A stretch of 64,000 bases of DNA from Niallia taxi (GCF_004005475.1 NZ_RZTZ01000002.1:496001-560000); one strand, 5' to 3'. Numbered from the stretch's first letter, positions 27,505 to 35,902 are shown. Numbers and translations are program-made. The notes: generated by a model not told the origin, from the sequence alone.

Positions 27505-27521
27505 GCTTCTATAATAGAAGC
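27505..27521 (+). promoter_or_regulatory. Perfect palindrome over the msrA -10 region
   Basis: GCTTCTATAATAGAAGC is an exact 8-1-8 palindrome that contains TATAAT (27510-27515), 28 bp upstream of msrA. A regulator binding here would block the promoter. Which regulator is unknown. Confidence 0.5.
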
Positions 27522-27548
27522 ATTATGGGATAGAAAGAGGGAGACAAC

Positions 27549-28064
27549 ATGGAAAAAGCGACATTTGCAGGCGGATGCTTTTGGTGTATGGTAACACCTT
27601 TTGACGAGCTTCCTGGAATTGGCGGTATTGTGTCAGGCTATACGGGAGGACATATCGAAAATCCTACATATGAGCAAGTAAAAACAGGAACTACTGGACA
27701 TGCGGAAGTGGTAGAAATCACCTTTGATCCAGAGTTATTTCCATACGAAAGACTGCTAGAACTATATTGGCAGCAAATTGATCCAACAGACAGCGGCGGG
27801 CAATTTCATGATAGAGGCTCTCAATATCGTACGGCGATTTATTATCATAATGAAAAGCAAAAGCAGCTGGCAAAGGAGTCAAAAAAGGCAATTGAGGAAA
27901 GTGGCCGTTTCAAAAAGCCGATTGTTACCGAAATTGAGCCTGCTGTAACTTTTTATCCTGCTGAGGAATATCACCAGGACTATCATAAGAAAAACAAGCA
28001 GCATTATAAAGAGGACAGAGAAAAGTCTGGCAGAGATGAATATATAAACGAACATTGGCAGTAA
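27549..28064 (+). CDS. msrA: Peptide methionine sulfoxide reductase A
   Basis: A 171-aa enzyme that reduces methionine S-sulfoxide in proteins. The catalytic motif GGCFWC is at residues 8-13 (C10 nucleophile), and [20 protein letters not shown] and YHQDYH complete the active site. No MsrB domain is fused and no msrB gene follows. AGAGGGAG precedes the ATG. The gene stands alone with a strong terminator. A palindrome covers its -10 region. Confidence 0.96.
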   Translation: MEKATFAGGCFWCMVTPFDELPGIGGIVSGYTGGHIENPTYEQVKTGTTGHAEVVEITFDPELFPYERLLELYWQQIDPTDSGGQFHDRGSQYRTAIYYHNEKQKQLAKESKKAIEESGRFKKPIVTEIEPAVTFYPAEEYHQDYHKKNKQHYKEDREKSGRDEYINEHWQ

Positions 28065-28065
28065 G

Positions 28066-28102
28066 AAAAAAGGCTGTGCAAGGAACCTTGCACAGCCTTT
28101 TT
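28066..28102 (+). terminator. Terminator of msrA
   Basis: A 17-bp perfect stem (28067-28083 with 28086-28102) flanked by A and T runs. It can serve both strands. Confidence 0.93.
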
Positions 28103-28179
28103 CGTTCCAATATGATAATTCTGTTTGCAAAAGTTTCAGAGTTTTAAACAATTTCACTCTCTAATAAAGCATCTGCCCA

Positions 28180-29088
28180 TTATTTCATAACGTACTCCTG
28201 CAAAAAGTCATCAATTACTTGCTCGTATTCTTGCTTATTTTCATTATAGCTTTGAGCATGGAACCCGTTTAATGCAAGAAATAGCTTCTTCGGTCCCTTT
28301 TTCTTTTCGAACAGCTTTTGTGTCATTTCAGGCAATATAAAGGTGTCCTTTTCACTATGGATAAATAGCATCGGCTTCTCAATTTTATCAATTACAGCAA
28401 TGGGGGAAACTTGGCGGATGGAATATCGCTGTCTTGCCCGCAGGACCAAATCAGCAATTGGCAAGAAAAGATTACCCGGCACCTTCATTTCTGCTTTGAC
28501 TAAATGGTTCAATTGTTCACCAAAGTCAGAGAAGGGACAATCAGCAATATAGAAATCAGCTCCATCCTCGACCATGCCAGCATACAAAATCATCGTAGCA
28601 GCACCCATTGATTCTCCGTGAATTCCTAATAGTATATCTTCGCCTTTATCCGCCTTTAACCAATCAACAACGGCCTTTAAGTCAAATTTCTCGAAATGAC
28701 CAAAGCTTGTTGTTTTACCGCCAGACTCGCCATGTCTGCGATGATCATAGATAATGACATTAAATCCTCTTTCTAAAAACATGTTCATATATTTGATGGA
28801 ATTTAGTTTATTTTCAGTTACTCCATGAGCAATAATAATATAGCGCTTATTAGGATATGGCTCTGTAGCAATTGCTTTTAACATATAGCCATATGGAGAC
28901 GGAATATTTATTTCCCTTTTTTTTAGTGTCTCCAATGTCACAGGATCAAGCCTTCCAGCGGCCTTTTCTCTGTTAAAGATAAATTCGTCCTCTTTTTTCT
29001 TCATATACATCAACCTATTTGTGCAGTAAACACCGATGGATGTAAAAAATATCAAGAATGAAAAGAAATAGCGAAAAAATTTTTTCAC
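28180..29088 (-). CDS. Alpha/beta hydrolase (YqkD-like)
   Basis: A 302-aa membrane-anchored or exported hydrolase. An N-terminal hydrophobic segment (residues 4-22) is followed by an alpha/beta-hydrolase domain: HGVTENK oxyanion region (about 83-89), YDHRRHGESGG (about 108-118), nucleophile elbow GESMG (about 152-156), acid in HSEKDTF and histidine in NGFHAQS. B. subtilis YqkD has the same architecture and position before yqkE. The substrate is not known. The start is uncertain: GTG at 29088 lies six bases after GGGGGA, whereas the ATG at 29094 would abut that site. Confidence 0.85.
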   Translation of the reverse strand: MKKFFRYFFSFLIFFTSIGVYCTNRLMYMKKKEDEFIFNREKAAGRLDPVTLETLKKREINIPSPYGYMLKAIATEPYPNKRYIIIAHGVTENKLNSIKYMNMFLERGFNVIIYDHRRHGESGGKTTSFGHFEKFDLKAVVDWLKADKGEDILLGIHGESMGAATMILYAGMVEDGADFYIADCPFSDFGEQLNHLVKAEMKVPGNLFLPIADLVLRARQRYSIRQVSPIAVIDKIEKPMLFIHSEKDTFILPEMTQKLFEKKKGPKKLFLALNGFHAQSYNENKQEYEQVIDDFLQEYVMK

Positions 29089-29106
29089 ATTCATTCCCCC
29101 GAACAA

Positions 29107-29453
29107 AATAATTTCATTTCAAAAAACTACTATGAGTTTACCATTATTTTCTAAAGAAACAAAGCAGGCAATAGTAGAAAATACAACCTTTTTAGGCTAC
29201 CGATACATATATACAAAAATAAGGATACCCGTAATTTGGCAGATTTAATCAGAAGAGCATATACATATGGAGCTGGGGAAAGGTATCTCACTGAAAAATA
29301 GCAAGAATAGTAACAGTATACGGCTTGTTTCATTACGTGACACACCGTTTTTCCCGGAAATAGAGCCTGTTAGTGGACAGAAGCGCGGAAATGAACGGGA
29401 ACCAAAAAATATGGTATGATACAAGCAAGTGCAAACAGAAAGGTTGATCATTA
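29107..29453. other. Intergenic stretch without a supported gene
   Basis: This region separates the divergent hydrolase and OsmC genes. Two short plus-strand frames exist (38 codons from about 29132, 50 codons from about 29266), but neither has a ribosome binding site, so I do not call them. A promoter for the OsmC gene may include TATGATA near 29413. Confidence 0.4.
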
Positions 29454-29903
29454 ATGGCAGAGCATCATTTTCATTTAAAGGCAAACTGGCCAGGGCTTCG
29501 CAATGATATCGGTACAATTGAAAGCGGGAACTTAAAAACGCAAATTTCTATCCCGCAGGAAATGGATGGGCCAGGTGTCGGGACAAATCCGGATGAAATG
29601 CTTTTAGGTGCGGCAGCAACTTGTTTCATTATCACGTTGGCTGCTATGATGGAAAGAAGCAATTTGAACAAAAAAAGCTTAAACCTAGAATCGGAAGCGA
29701 TTGTAGATGTGACAAACGGTGTCTTTACTTATAAAGAGATTATCCATCGTCCAACAATTATATTAAATGATGAAGCGACACAAAAGGACGTGGCGCTTGC
29801 AGCAAGGCTTGCTGAGAAAGCGGAGGCATCCTGCATGATTACAAGAGCAATTAAAGGCAATGTTAAAGTTAGTCTGGAAGAGACGATACGAATCGGTGAA
29901 TAA
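29454..29903 (+). CDS. OsmC/Ohr family protein
   Basis: A 149-aa OsmC-fold protein. The two conserved cysteines of this peroxidase family are at C57 (AAATCFIITL) and C126 (EASCMITRAI), and the start FHLKANWPG fits the family beta-strand. Members reduce organic hydroperoxides with thiols. This one is nearer the general OsmC/YhfA-like group than Ohr, so its substrate is not certain. AAAGG lies about 9 bases before the ATG. The yqkE-like gene follows after 18 bp on the same strand. Confidence 0.85.
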   Translation: MAEHHFHLKANWPGLRNDIGTIESGNLKTQISIPQEMDGPGVGTNPDEMLLGAAATCFIITLAAMMERSNLNKKSLNLESEAIVDVTNGVFTYKEIIHRPTIILNDEATQKDVALAARLAEKAEASCMITRAIKGNVKVSLEETIRIGE

Positions 29904-29921
29904 ATAGTAGGGGAGATTTAC

Positions 29922-30170
29922 ATGAAAAAGAAACAAAACAGACAGACAAAAAAAGAAACCAGCGATAAGCCAGTAACACTAGGAGATATGCTAAATGAGC
30001 AGCTTGCAAAGCAATTAAAGGATAAGAAGCAGGAACTTAAGGCGGAAGAGGAAGAAAGACTAAAAGCAGAAGAAGCAAGAAAAAAAGAAGAACGCCGCCA
30101 AAAAGAAAAAAACAAAAGCTTTGAAGAGCTTCTGAACGATACTCCGATGAACTGGAAAGAATTCAAATAA
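29922..30170 (+). CDS. yqkE: YqkE family small charged protein (DUF3886)
   Basis: An 82-aa very charged protein: basic N-terminus, VTLGDMLNEQLAKQLKDKK, then a Glu/Lys/Arg-rich helical stretch (about 38-65) that should form a coiled coil, and a conserved end FEELLNDTPMNWKEFK. This matches the YqkE family of Bacillus. The function is unknown. AGGGGAG precedes the ATG. It shares a bidirectional terminator with the aldo/keto reductase gene. Confidence 0.85.
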   Translation: MKKKQNRQTKKETSDKPVTLGDMLNEQLAKQLKDKKQELKAEEEERLKAEEARKKEERRQKEKNKSFEELLNDTPMNWKEFK

Positions 30171-30200
30171 AAGCAGCAGGATGACCCTGCTGCTTTTATT
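30168..30200. terminator. Bidirectional terminator between yqkE and the aldo/keto reductase gene
   Basis: Perfect 11-bp stem AAAGCAGCAGG / CCTGCTGCTTT with a 5-nt loop between convergent genes. Confidence 0.85.
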
Positions 30201-30201
30201 A

Positions 30202-31116
30202 TTATCTATGATCTTTATAAATGGATGCCTTTGAAGCCTCCTGAATGATTTTTAGTTCATCTGGAGTAAGTGCAGCACTGTTAACAGCTTTAGCATTTTC
30301 TTGCAGCTGCAAAACACTGCTTGCACCAGCAATAACAGAGGCAACTGCAGGATTAGCAAGATTATATTGTACTGCCGCTTCCAGCAAGGAATGCTTGCCA
30401 GCGAATTTTTCCTTTAATGACTCTAATGTTGAGCGAAGTTCTTCTTCCGTGTATTCCATATAGCCCTTTGAAGAAAGCTTTCTCGCAAAATTGTCACTAA
30501 GCAACCCTTTTGCGACAGGTCCCCGTGCAACAACACTGATGCCATTTTCATGAAGCAGCGGCAATGCTTCTTCCTCTGGACGCCTGTCCAATACACTGTA
30601 TTGCATCATAACAGATACAATATTAGAACGCTTTACATATTCCCTGATGACATTTGGACGAATGGAGGAAATGCCGTAATAACGGATATAGCCTTCTTCC
30701 TTCAATTCCTCAAACGCTTCAATCGTTTCATCGATAGGGTCATCCAATGTTCCACCATGGAGCTGATATAAATCAATGTAATCAGTGCCAAGACGCTTGA
30801 GGCTGTTTTTGGCAGCTTCCTTTATGTAAGATTTGCTGGCATCCCAAGTCCAGCCTTCTTTACCTTCCTGCCATTTATTGCCCGCTTTACTGGCAATGAT
30901 GATATCCTCACGATTTTGCTTAAAGAATTTGCCGAGTAATTGCTCATTTTGTCCGAGGTCATACAAATCAGCTGTGTCAAAATAATTAATACCAGCTTCC
31001 ATTGCTGCCTCCAGCACAGGGAAAGCCGTTTTTTCGTCTGTTCCTAAGCTCATGCATCCAAGACCAAGTGCAGAAATATATAAATCAGATTGTCCTAAAC
31101 GGTTCTTTTTCATCAT
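30202..31116 (-). CDS. Aldo/keto reductase (YqkF-like)
   Basis: A 304-aa NADPH-dependent reductase with a TIM-barrel fold. The catalytic tetrad is present: FDTADLYD (D and Y, about 46-53), the lysine in IIASKAG (about 77) and the histidine in YQLHGG (about 118). The cofactor region VIAGASSVLQLQENAKA lies near the C-terminus. Natural substrate unknown. The start is one of two adjacent ATGs at 31116 and 31113 after AGAGGTG. It is preceded on the same strand by mciZ, as in B. subtilis mciZ-yqkF order. Confidence 0.92.
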   Translation of the reverse strand: MMKKNRLGQSDLYISALGLGCMSLGTDEKTAFPVLEAAMEAGINYFDTADLYDLGQNEQLLGKFFKQNREDIIIASKAGNKWQEGKEGWTWDASKSYIKEAAKNSLKRLGTDYIDLYQLHGGTLDDPIDETIEAFEELKEEGYIRYYGISSIRPNVIREYVKRSNIVSVMMQYSVLDRRPEEEALPLLHENGISVVARGPVAKGLLSDNFARKLSSKGYMEYTEEELRSTLESLKEKFAGKHSLLEAAVQYNLANPAVASVIAGASSVLQLQENAKAVNSAALTPDELKIIQEASKASIYKDHR

Positions 31117-31188
31117 AAACACCTCTCTCATGTTAAGCTTGCCTCTTTATTTTATCGAAAAGAAGACGCAGAAGACAAAGGATGTGCC

Positions 31189-31341
31189 CTATTTTTTGTC
31201 TTCTTTTTTTCTTTGCGGTGTATCTGCATCTATCCAGTCTTTTACAAACTTATAGTCTTTTTGATAATTTTTAAGCATATGCCGCACCTGCCAAGCCTTG
31301 CCTGTCAGGATAATTGCGTTTTGTTGTTTAGAAATCTTCAA
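31189..31341 (-). CDS. mciZ: Z-ring formation inhibitor MciZ
   Basis: A 50-aa peptide in the gap between the yqkF-like gene and nudF, exactly where B. subtilis has mciZ. MciZ caps FtsZ filaments in the mother cell and blocks ring assembly during sporulation. The core ILTGKAWQVRHMLKNY then FVKDWID matches the recalled B. subtilis pattern VLVGKAWEIRAKLKEY and YVKDWIS. It starts with TTG at 31341, set by GGAGG six bases upstream. The tail is ten residues longer than in B. subtilis and very basic (RKKEDKK). I see no clear sigma-E promoter. The call rests on sequence pattern and position. Confidence 0.85.
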   Translation of the reverse strand: MKISKQQNAIILTGKAWQVRHMLKNYQKDYKFVKDWIDADTPQRKKEDKK

Positions 31342-31436
31342 GGATTGCCTCCGTTTCCTTCCCTTTTGGAAGGGGAAATAAGTATAATGAAATATATGAA
31401 AATGGGTTTAGAAAATAGAACAGGAGTGAAACACAG

Positions 31437-31979
31437 ATGGAAAATTTAGAAGAAAAAACAATCAGCACAAAGGAAATCTTTAAAGGAAGAATTATTTCTC
31501 TGCAAGTCGATGAGGTGCTGCTTCCGAATGGGAACACATCGACACGGGAAATCATTAAGCATCCTGGTGCGGTAGCTGTTATTGCCATAACAGAGGATGA
31601 TAAGCTTGTTGTAGTGGAACAATACAGAAAAGCCTTTGAAAAAGCGATTATTGAGATTCCGGCAGGTAAGCTGGAAAAGGACGAGGATCCTGCCGTTTGT
31701 GCAAGCAGGGAGCTTGAGGAAGAAACTGGCTATGGCTGTAAGGACTTGGAGCATATTACCTCCTTTTATACATCGCCAGGCTTTGCAGATGAACTAGTTC
31801 ATATCTACTTAGCAAAAGGACTATATAAAAAGGAGGATGCAGCAGGACTTGATGAGGATGAGTTTGTGAATCTTATGGAAATCTCATTAGAAGAAGCGCT
31901 TGATTTAATGAAGGAGCAAAAAATTCTTGATGCAAAAACAATGTATGCTGTTCAATACTGGCAGCTTCTTGGAAAATAA
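31437..31979 (+). CDS. nudF: ADP-ribose pyrophosphatase (Nudix hydrolase)
   Basis: A 180-aa Nudix enzyme that splits ADP-ribose to AMP and ribose 5-phosphate. The Nudix box runs from G77 to G98 (GX5EX7REUXEEXG pattern with REL then EEE), and proline 16 residues after the box fits the ADP-ribose subgroup. CAGGAG precedes the ATG. The gene is followed after 10 bp by the endonuclease Q-like gene on the same strand. Order matches B. subtilis yqkG. Confidence 0.95.
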   Translation: MENLEEKTISTKEIFKGRIISLQVDEVLLPNGNTSTREIIKHPGAVAVIAITEDDKLVVVEQYRKAFEKAIIEIPAGKLEKDEDPAVCASRELEEETGYGCKDLEHITSFYTSPGFADELVHIYLAKGLYKKEDAAGLDEDEFVNLMEISLEEALDLMKEQKILDAKTMYAVQYWQLLGK

Positions 31980-31989
31980 GGTGATAGGG

Positions 31990-33165
31990 ATGAAACAAAT
32001 ATTTACAGACCTGCATATTCATATTGGCAGAACAGCAAGCGGTAAAGCCGTTAAAATAACCGGATCTCGGAACTTGACCCTTTTGAACATCATTGAGTAT
32101 GCGAGTTTTCAAAAGGGACTTGATATGATTGGGATTATTGATTGTCATTCACCTGAAGTATTAATGGAAATGGATACATACATAGCAGAAGGCAGAATGA
32201 CGCAAAAGAATGGCGGCGGTCTGGAAATGGATGGTATCACGATTATTCCTGGCTCTGAGTTAGAGATATATGATGATACATGCAGTGGACCGATCCATGT
32301 GCTCTGCTACTTGCCGACATTGAACGCAATGAAGGGATTTTCCTTATGGCTGTCTGGCAAAATGAAGAATATTCAATTAAGTTCACAACGCATATATGTG
32401 ACAGGAATTGAGCTGCAGCGAAAGGTAAAGGAGCTTGGCGGCCTGTTTATTCCTGCTCATATCTTCACGCCGTTTAAAAGTATGTATGGAAGCGGTGTGA
32501 AGCAATCTCTTTCAGAGGTTTTCGATCCGTCACTCATTGATGCAGTCGAGCTAGGTTTAAGCTCAAATACAGAAATGGCCGATAATATAAAGGAGCTTCA
32601 TGCTTATCCTTATGTAACAAATTCAGATGCCCATTCACTGGCGAAACTCGGCCGTGAATATCAAATTTTAGAGCTGAAGGAAGCATCCTTTCAAGAGCTG
32701 GAAAAGGCATTAAAGGGGATGGATGGCAGGAGCATTGTGGCGAATTATGGGATGGACCCGTTGTTAGGCAAATATCATGAAACTGTTTGCTTGAAATGTC
32801 ATAAGCCACTAGGAGAAGAAGAAGCTGCTTGTAGCAGCTGTGGTCATAAAATCGTGAAAAAAGGAGTTGCTGCAAGGATTCAGGAGCTTTCAACAAACAG
32901 TACGAAACCAGAGCGGCCACCCTATATTCACCAAGTACCACTTGAATTCATCCCAGGTTTAGGAAACAAAACACTGGAGAAGCTGCTTACCTATTTCTCA
33001 ACAGAAATGCAAATCATACATGCTGCACCATATGAAAAGCTGGCCGAAATAGTCCCAGTCAAAATAGCAGACTATATCAAAGCAGCAAGAGAAGGCAACC
33101 TGTCCCTCACAGTAGGAGGCGGAGGCCGTTACGGAAGTGTTTATATAAAGGAAGAAAATAAATAA
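31990..33165 (+). CDS. Endonuclease Q-family protein (PHP domain)
   Basis: A 391-aa protein with a PHP-type metal-dependent phosphoesterase domain (about 1-250; DLHIHIGR at 7-14, IDCHSPE, HIFTPF, TNSDAHS), a zinc-finger CLKCHKPLG to CSSCGHK (about 267-287) and a C-terminal helix-hairpin-helix region (IPGLGNKTLEKLL). This is the EndoQ architecture, which nicks DNA 5' of deoxyuridine, deoxyinosine and other deaminated bases in Thermococcales and Bacillus pumilus. The ATG at 31990 follows AAGGTGATAGGG. Its neighbour nudF is also a housecleaning enzyme. It is absent from many bacteria. Activity here is inferred from family. Confidence 0.85.
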   Translation: MKQIFTDLHIHIGRTASGKAVKITGSRNLTLLNIIEYASFQKGLDMIGIIDCHSPEVLMEMDTYIAEGRMTQKNGGGLEMDGITIIPGSELEIYDDTCSGPIHVLCYLPTLNAMKGFSLWLSGKMKNIQLSSQRIYVTGIELQRKVKELGGLFIPAHIFTPFKSMYGSGVKQSLSEVFDPSLIDAVELGLSSNTEMADNIKELHAYPYVTNSDAHSLAKLGREYQILELKEASFQELEKALKGMDGRSIVANYGMDPLLGKYHETVCLKCHKPLGEEEAACSSCGHKIVKKGVAARIQELSTNSTKPERPPYIHQVPLEFIPGLGNKTLEKLLTYFSTEMQIIHAAPYEKLAEIVPVKIADYIKAAREGNLSLTVGGGGRYGSVYIKEENK

Positions 33166-33193
33166 AACAGAAAACAGTTTGTAACTCTAATTC

Positions 33194-33239
33194 AAAACCA
33201 AACTATTTTATCATTATTGATTAATAGTTTGGTTTTTTG
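33194..33239 (+). terminator. Terminator of the endonuclease Q-like gene, related to the repeat hairpin
   Basis: Perfect 12-bp stem AACCAAACTATT / AATAGTTTGGTT with TTTTTTG. The right arm and the following TTTGTTT and CTGTTTAGAAAG segments look like the hairpin end and the far arm of the dispersed repeat. Confidence 0.8.
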
Positions 33240-33339
33240 TTTTTCTGTTTAGAAAGTATTATCTCTTCCTTTCCGGTTTAGCACAAAAACTGAATTCTAT
33301 ATGCTAAATATAATTGGTAGAAAAATACTAGAGTTACTA

Positions 33340-33369
33340 GTCATATGCTGTGCACTTGTTTCATAGAAT
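33340..33369 (+). promoter_or_regulatory. Candidate sigma-E promoter of spoIIM
   Basis: GTCATATG (33340-33347), a 14-bp spacer and CATAGAAT (33362-33369) match the sigma-E consensus well. spoIIM is a known sigma-E gene. Confidence 0.7.
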
Positions 33370-33402
33370 GAAATAACAGATTGGCACAGAGGAGAGATAG
33401 CA

Positions 33403-34068
33403 ATGAAAAAAAATAAGTACCAGAACATTCTAGCAAATCATTTTCGAGAACATTCCTCCATCTATTTATTTATTGCAGTGTTGTTTTTAATGGGTGTCAT
33501 ATTCGGTGCAATTGTGGTTAACAGCCTGACATTAAGCCAAAAAGAAGATCTTTTCTATTATTTATCACAATTTTTCAGCCAAATTTCCAACGGCAAGGTT
33601 GCAGACAGCAAAGACTTGTTTATTCAGAGCTTTTCTCATAACAGTAAATTCATCGGCTTAATGTGGCTTTTAGGCATTTCGATTATTGGGTTGCCTGTTA
33701 TTCTCATTTTATTATTTATAAAAGGAATGGTTGTCGGGTTTACAGTCGGATTTTTAGTGAATCAAATGGGCTGGAATGGCTTTTTACTTTCTTTTGTTTC
33801 TGTATTGCCGCAAAATATCATTATCATTCCTGTGTTCATCATATCTGCAACATTAGCTGTTTCATTCTCTTTCAAGATGATCAGACAGCAATTTATAAAA
33901 AAAATGGGAGAACCAATGCTTCCGTTATTCGGGCGATACATGGTATTGTTGGTTGGGGCAATTGTTTCTTTAGTGATAGCTGCAGGTGTTGAAGCATATA
34001 TTTCTCCTGGCTTAATGAAATCCATTGTTAATATGGTCGGCTCCTTTATAGGCGGCTTTAGTTTATAA
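33403..34068 (+). CDS. spoIIM: Stage II sporulation protein M
   Basis: A 221-aa polytopic membrane protein with five or so transmembrane segments. SpoIIM recruits SpoIIP and SpoIID in the mother cell membrane to dissolve septal peptidoglycan and drive engulfment. The soluble N-terminus (KKNKYQNILANHFREHSS) and the GFTVGFLVNQMGWNGFLLSFVSVLPQN-type core fit the family. AGAGGAGAG precedes the ATG. The upstream sigma-E promoter fits mother-cell timing. It lies before fur as in B. subtilis. Confidence 0.94.
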   Translation: MKKNKYQNILANHFREHSSIYLFIAVLFLMGVIFGAIVVNSLTLSQKEDLFYYLSQFFSQISNGKVADSKDLFIQSFSHNSKFIGLMWLLGISIIGLPVILILLFIKGMVVGFTVGFLVNQMGWNGFLLSFVSVLPQNIIIIPVFIISATLAVSFSFKMIRQQFIKKMGEPMLPLFGRYMVLLVGAIVSLVIAAGVEAYISPGLMKSIVNMVGSFIGGFSL

Positions 34069-34117
34069 AGTAATAGATTATAATGATTTTAAATAACAAA
34101 TAATTATTGATTCTTAT

Positions 34118-34148
34118 TTATAATAATTTTTATTAGGATTCTAATCCT
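34118..34148 (+). promoter_or_regulatory. PerR-box-like site and adjacent palindrome upstream of fur
   Basis: TTATAATAATTTTTA (34118-34132) matches the PerR box TTATAATNATTATAA at 12 of 14 fixed positions. A second palindrome AGGATTCTAATCCT (6-2-6) follows at 34135-34148, just before TATAAT at 34157. B. subtilis fur is repressed by PerR, so the first site is plausible. Confidence 0.5.
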
Positions 34149-34195
34149 TCTTCTGTTATAATGATATGGACAGTGGCTAGGGAGGGACTTTCGGA

Positions 34196-34645
34196 ATGGA
34201 AAGTAGAATAGATAGAATAAAAAAGCTGTTGCATTCTTCGAGCTATAAATTGACTCCTCAGAGAGAAGCAACAGTGAGGGTTTTGCTAGAGAATGAAGAA
34301 GACCACTTAAGTGCAGAAGATGTTTACCTCCTTGTAAAAGAAAAATCGCCCGAAATTGGATTAGCGACAGTTTACCGGACTTTAGAACTCCTGACTGAGC
34401 TGAAAATCGTTGATAAAATAAATTTCGGTGATGGTGTTTCTAGATATGATTTACGACAAGAAGGTGCAGCTCACTTTCATCATCATTTAGTATGCATAGA
34501 ATGTGGTGCTGTTGACGAGATTCAAGAGGATTTATTAGGAGATGTTGAAAAAGTAGTTGAACGTGACTGGAATTTTAAAATAAAAGATCACCGTTTAACC
34601 TTTCATGGAATATGTCATCGCTGCAATGAAAAAAGTGCAGATTAA
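34196..34645 (+). CDS. fur: Ferric uptake regulator Fur
   Basis: A 149-aa metal-dependent repressor. The winged helix (about 1-85) includes LTPQREATVRVL and LATVYRTLELL; the metal and dimer domain holds HFHHHLVCIECG (about 93-104) with the structural zinc pair CxxC, and a second CxxC in GICHRC near the end. With Fe(II) it represses iron uptake genes. The location between spoIIM and yqzK-xerD identifies it as the Fur orthologue (yqkL) rather than PerR or Zur. Confidence 0.95.
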   Translation: MESRIDRIKKLLHSSSYKLTPQREATVRVLLENEEDHLSAEDVYLLVKEKSPEIGLATVYRTLELLTELKIVDKINFGDGVSRYDLRQEGAAHFHHHLVCIECGAVDEIQEDLLGDVEKVVERDWNFKIKDHRLTFHGICHRCNEKSAD

Positions 34646-34655
34646 AAAAAGAATG

Positions 34656-34686
34656 AGAAACCTTTTTCATATGGAGAAGGTTTTTT
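34656..34686 (+). terminator. Terminator of fur
   Basis: Arms AAACCTT and AAGGTTT around a partly paired loop, followed by TTTTTT. Confidence 0.7.
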
Positions 34687-34777
34687 GATTTGTTTCATAG
34701 AATAGGCTCTATTATAGGTATATTTTCTTCGTAAACTGGCATAGCTTTTAATAAGAAACTAGTTTGGAGGAAAATTT

Positions 34778-35005
34778 ATGCTGCAATGGTCTAAAGTTGT
34801 CTTTCGGACAGCAAAGGTATTTTTGCTTTTTGTTGGATGTACGATTCTTTTTTATTATGCACTTATATGGTTTAATGAAGAATATCAGGATTTTCATCGC
34901 TATGATGAACCGTCTGGAGCTGCTGTGAAAGTGAGCGGTGATGGGGAGGCTGAAGAGTTTTCCTGGAAAGAACGAATATTTCTTTTTTTCTTAAATGGGG
35001 AGTAA
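34778..35005 (+). CDS. yqzK: YqzK family protein (DUF4227)
   Basis: A 75-aa protein with one N-terminal membrane helix (about residues 8-30, VFLLFVGCTILFYYALIW) and a conserved EYQDFHRYDEPSGAAVKV segment. Family DUF4227 is found between fur and xerD in Bacillaceae. Its role is unknown. GGAGG lies nine bases upstream of the ATG. Six bases separate it from xerD, so the two are cotranscribed. Confidence 0.88.
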   Translation: MLQWSKVVFRTAKVFLLFVGCTILFYYALIWFNEEYQDFHRYDEPSGAAVKVSGDGEAEEFSWKERIFLFFLNGE

Positions 35006-35011
35006 TGATAA

Positions 35012-35902
35012 ATGGAACAACAGCTAAAGGACTTTATGCATTATTTATTAGTGGAAAAGGGTTTGGCGAAAAATACACTAGTTTCTTATGAAAGGGATTT
35101 GAAATCCTATTGCAAGTATATAAGAGACATAGAACAAATTGGCCTGACTGATATTCAACGCGCACATATCGTTCGATTTTTGGGGTTTTTGAAGGATAAT
35201 GGGAAGTCTTCCAAAACAATCGCCAGACATATAGCTTCCATCCGAGCATTTCATCAGTTTCTTTTCCGTGACAGGGTGACAGAAGAGGATCCGACTGTAC
35301 ATATTGAAACCCCGCAAGGAGAGCGGTCATTGCCTAAAGTGCTATCCATGCAAGAGGTGGAGGCATTGCTTGAATTTCCTAAAAAGCTCGATCATTTCGG
35401 AAAAAGGGACAAGGCAATGCTTGAGCTTTTGTATGCGACAGGAATTCGTGTAAGTGAATTGATTCAATTGAACATGGACGATGTTCATTTGATGATGGGA
35501 TTTGTACGCTGTATCGGCAAAGGGAATAAAGAGAGAATTATTCCGATTGGCGGTGCTGCAACAAAGGCGATAACCGTTTATCTGGAAGAAGGAAGAGCAG
35601 ATTTTTCGAATAAAAAAGAAAAATCAGATGCGCTCTTTCTTAACCATCATGGCAGAAGACTTTCCCGGCAAGGATTCTGGAAAATCCTTAAACGTCTTGG
35701 AAAAGAAGCAGCTATCAAAAAGGAAATCACTCCACATACTTTAAGGCATTCATTTGCTACCCATCTATTGGAGAATGGGGCAGATTTGCGGGCGGTTCAA
35801 GAGATGCTAGGACATGCTGATATCTCAACAACACAAATTTATACACATGTTACAAAAACTAGATTAAAAGATGTTTACAGTCAATATCATCCAAGAGCAT
35901 AG
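35012..35902 (+). CDS. xerD: Site-specific tyrosine recombinase XerD
   Basis: A 296-aa tyrosine recombinase that with XerC resolves chromosome dimers at dif. The SAM-like N-terminal domain (1-100) and catalytic domain (108-290) are complete. Catalytic residues are R146 (TGIRVSEL), K170, H242 and R245 ([12 protein letters not shown]), H268 (LGHADI) and Y277 (QIYTH). It corresponds to B. subtilis ripX, in the same position. No phage or element genes accompany it, so it is the housekeeping enzyme. GGGGAG lies before the ATG. Confidence 0.96.
   Translation: MEQQLKDFMHYLLVEKGLAKNTLVSYERDLKSYCKYIRDIEQIGLTDIQRAHIVRFLGFLKDNGKSSKTIARHIASIRAFHQFLFRDRVTEEDPTVHIETPQGERSLPKVLSMQEVEALLEFPKKLDHFGKRDKAMLELLYATGIRVSELIQLNMDDVHLMMGFVRCIGKGNKERIIPIGGAATKAITVYLEEGRADFSNKKEKSDALFLNHHGRRLSRQGFWKILKRLGKEAAIKKEITPHTLRHSFATHLLENGADLRAVQEMLGHADISTTQIYTHVTKTRLKDVYSQYHPRA

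Noticed and set aside
29132-29419. Two short plus-strand frames (38 and 50 codons)
   Set aside because: No ribosome binding site and no recognisable pattern; retained only as intergenic.
35012-35902. Tyrosine recombinase as sign of an integrated element
   Set aside because: Gene context (fur-yqzK before, deoB after) and full-length similarity mark it as housekeeping XerD.
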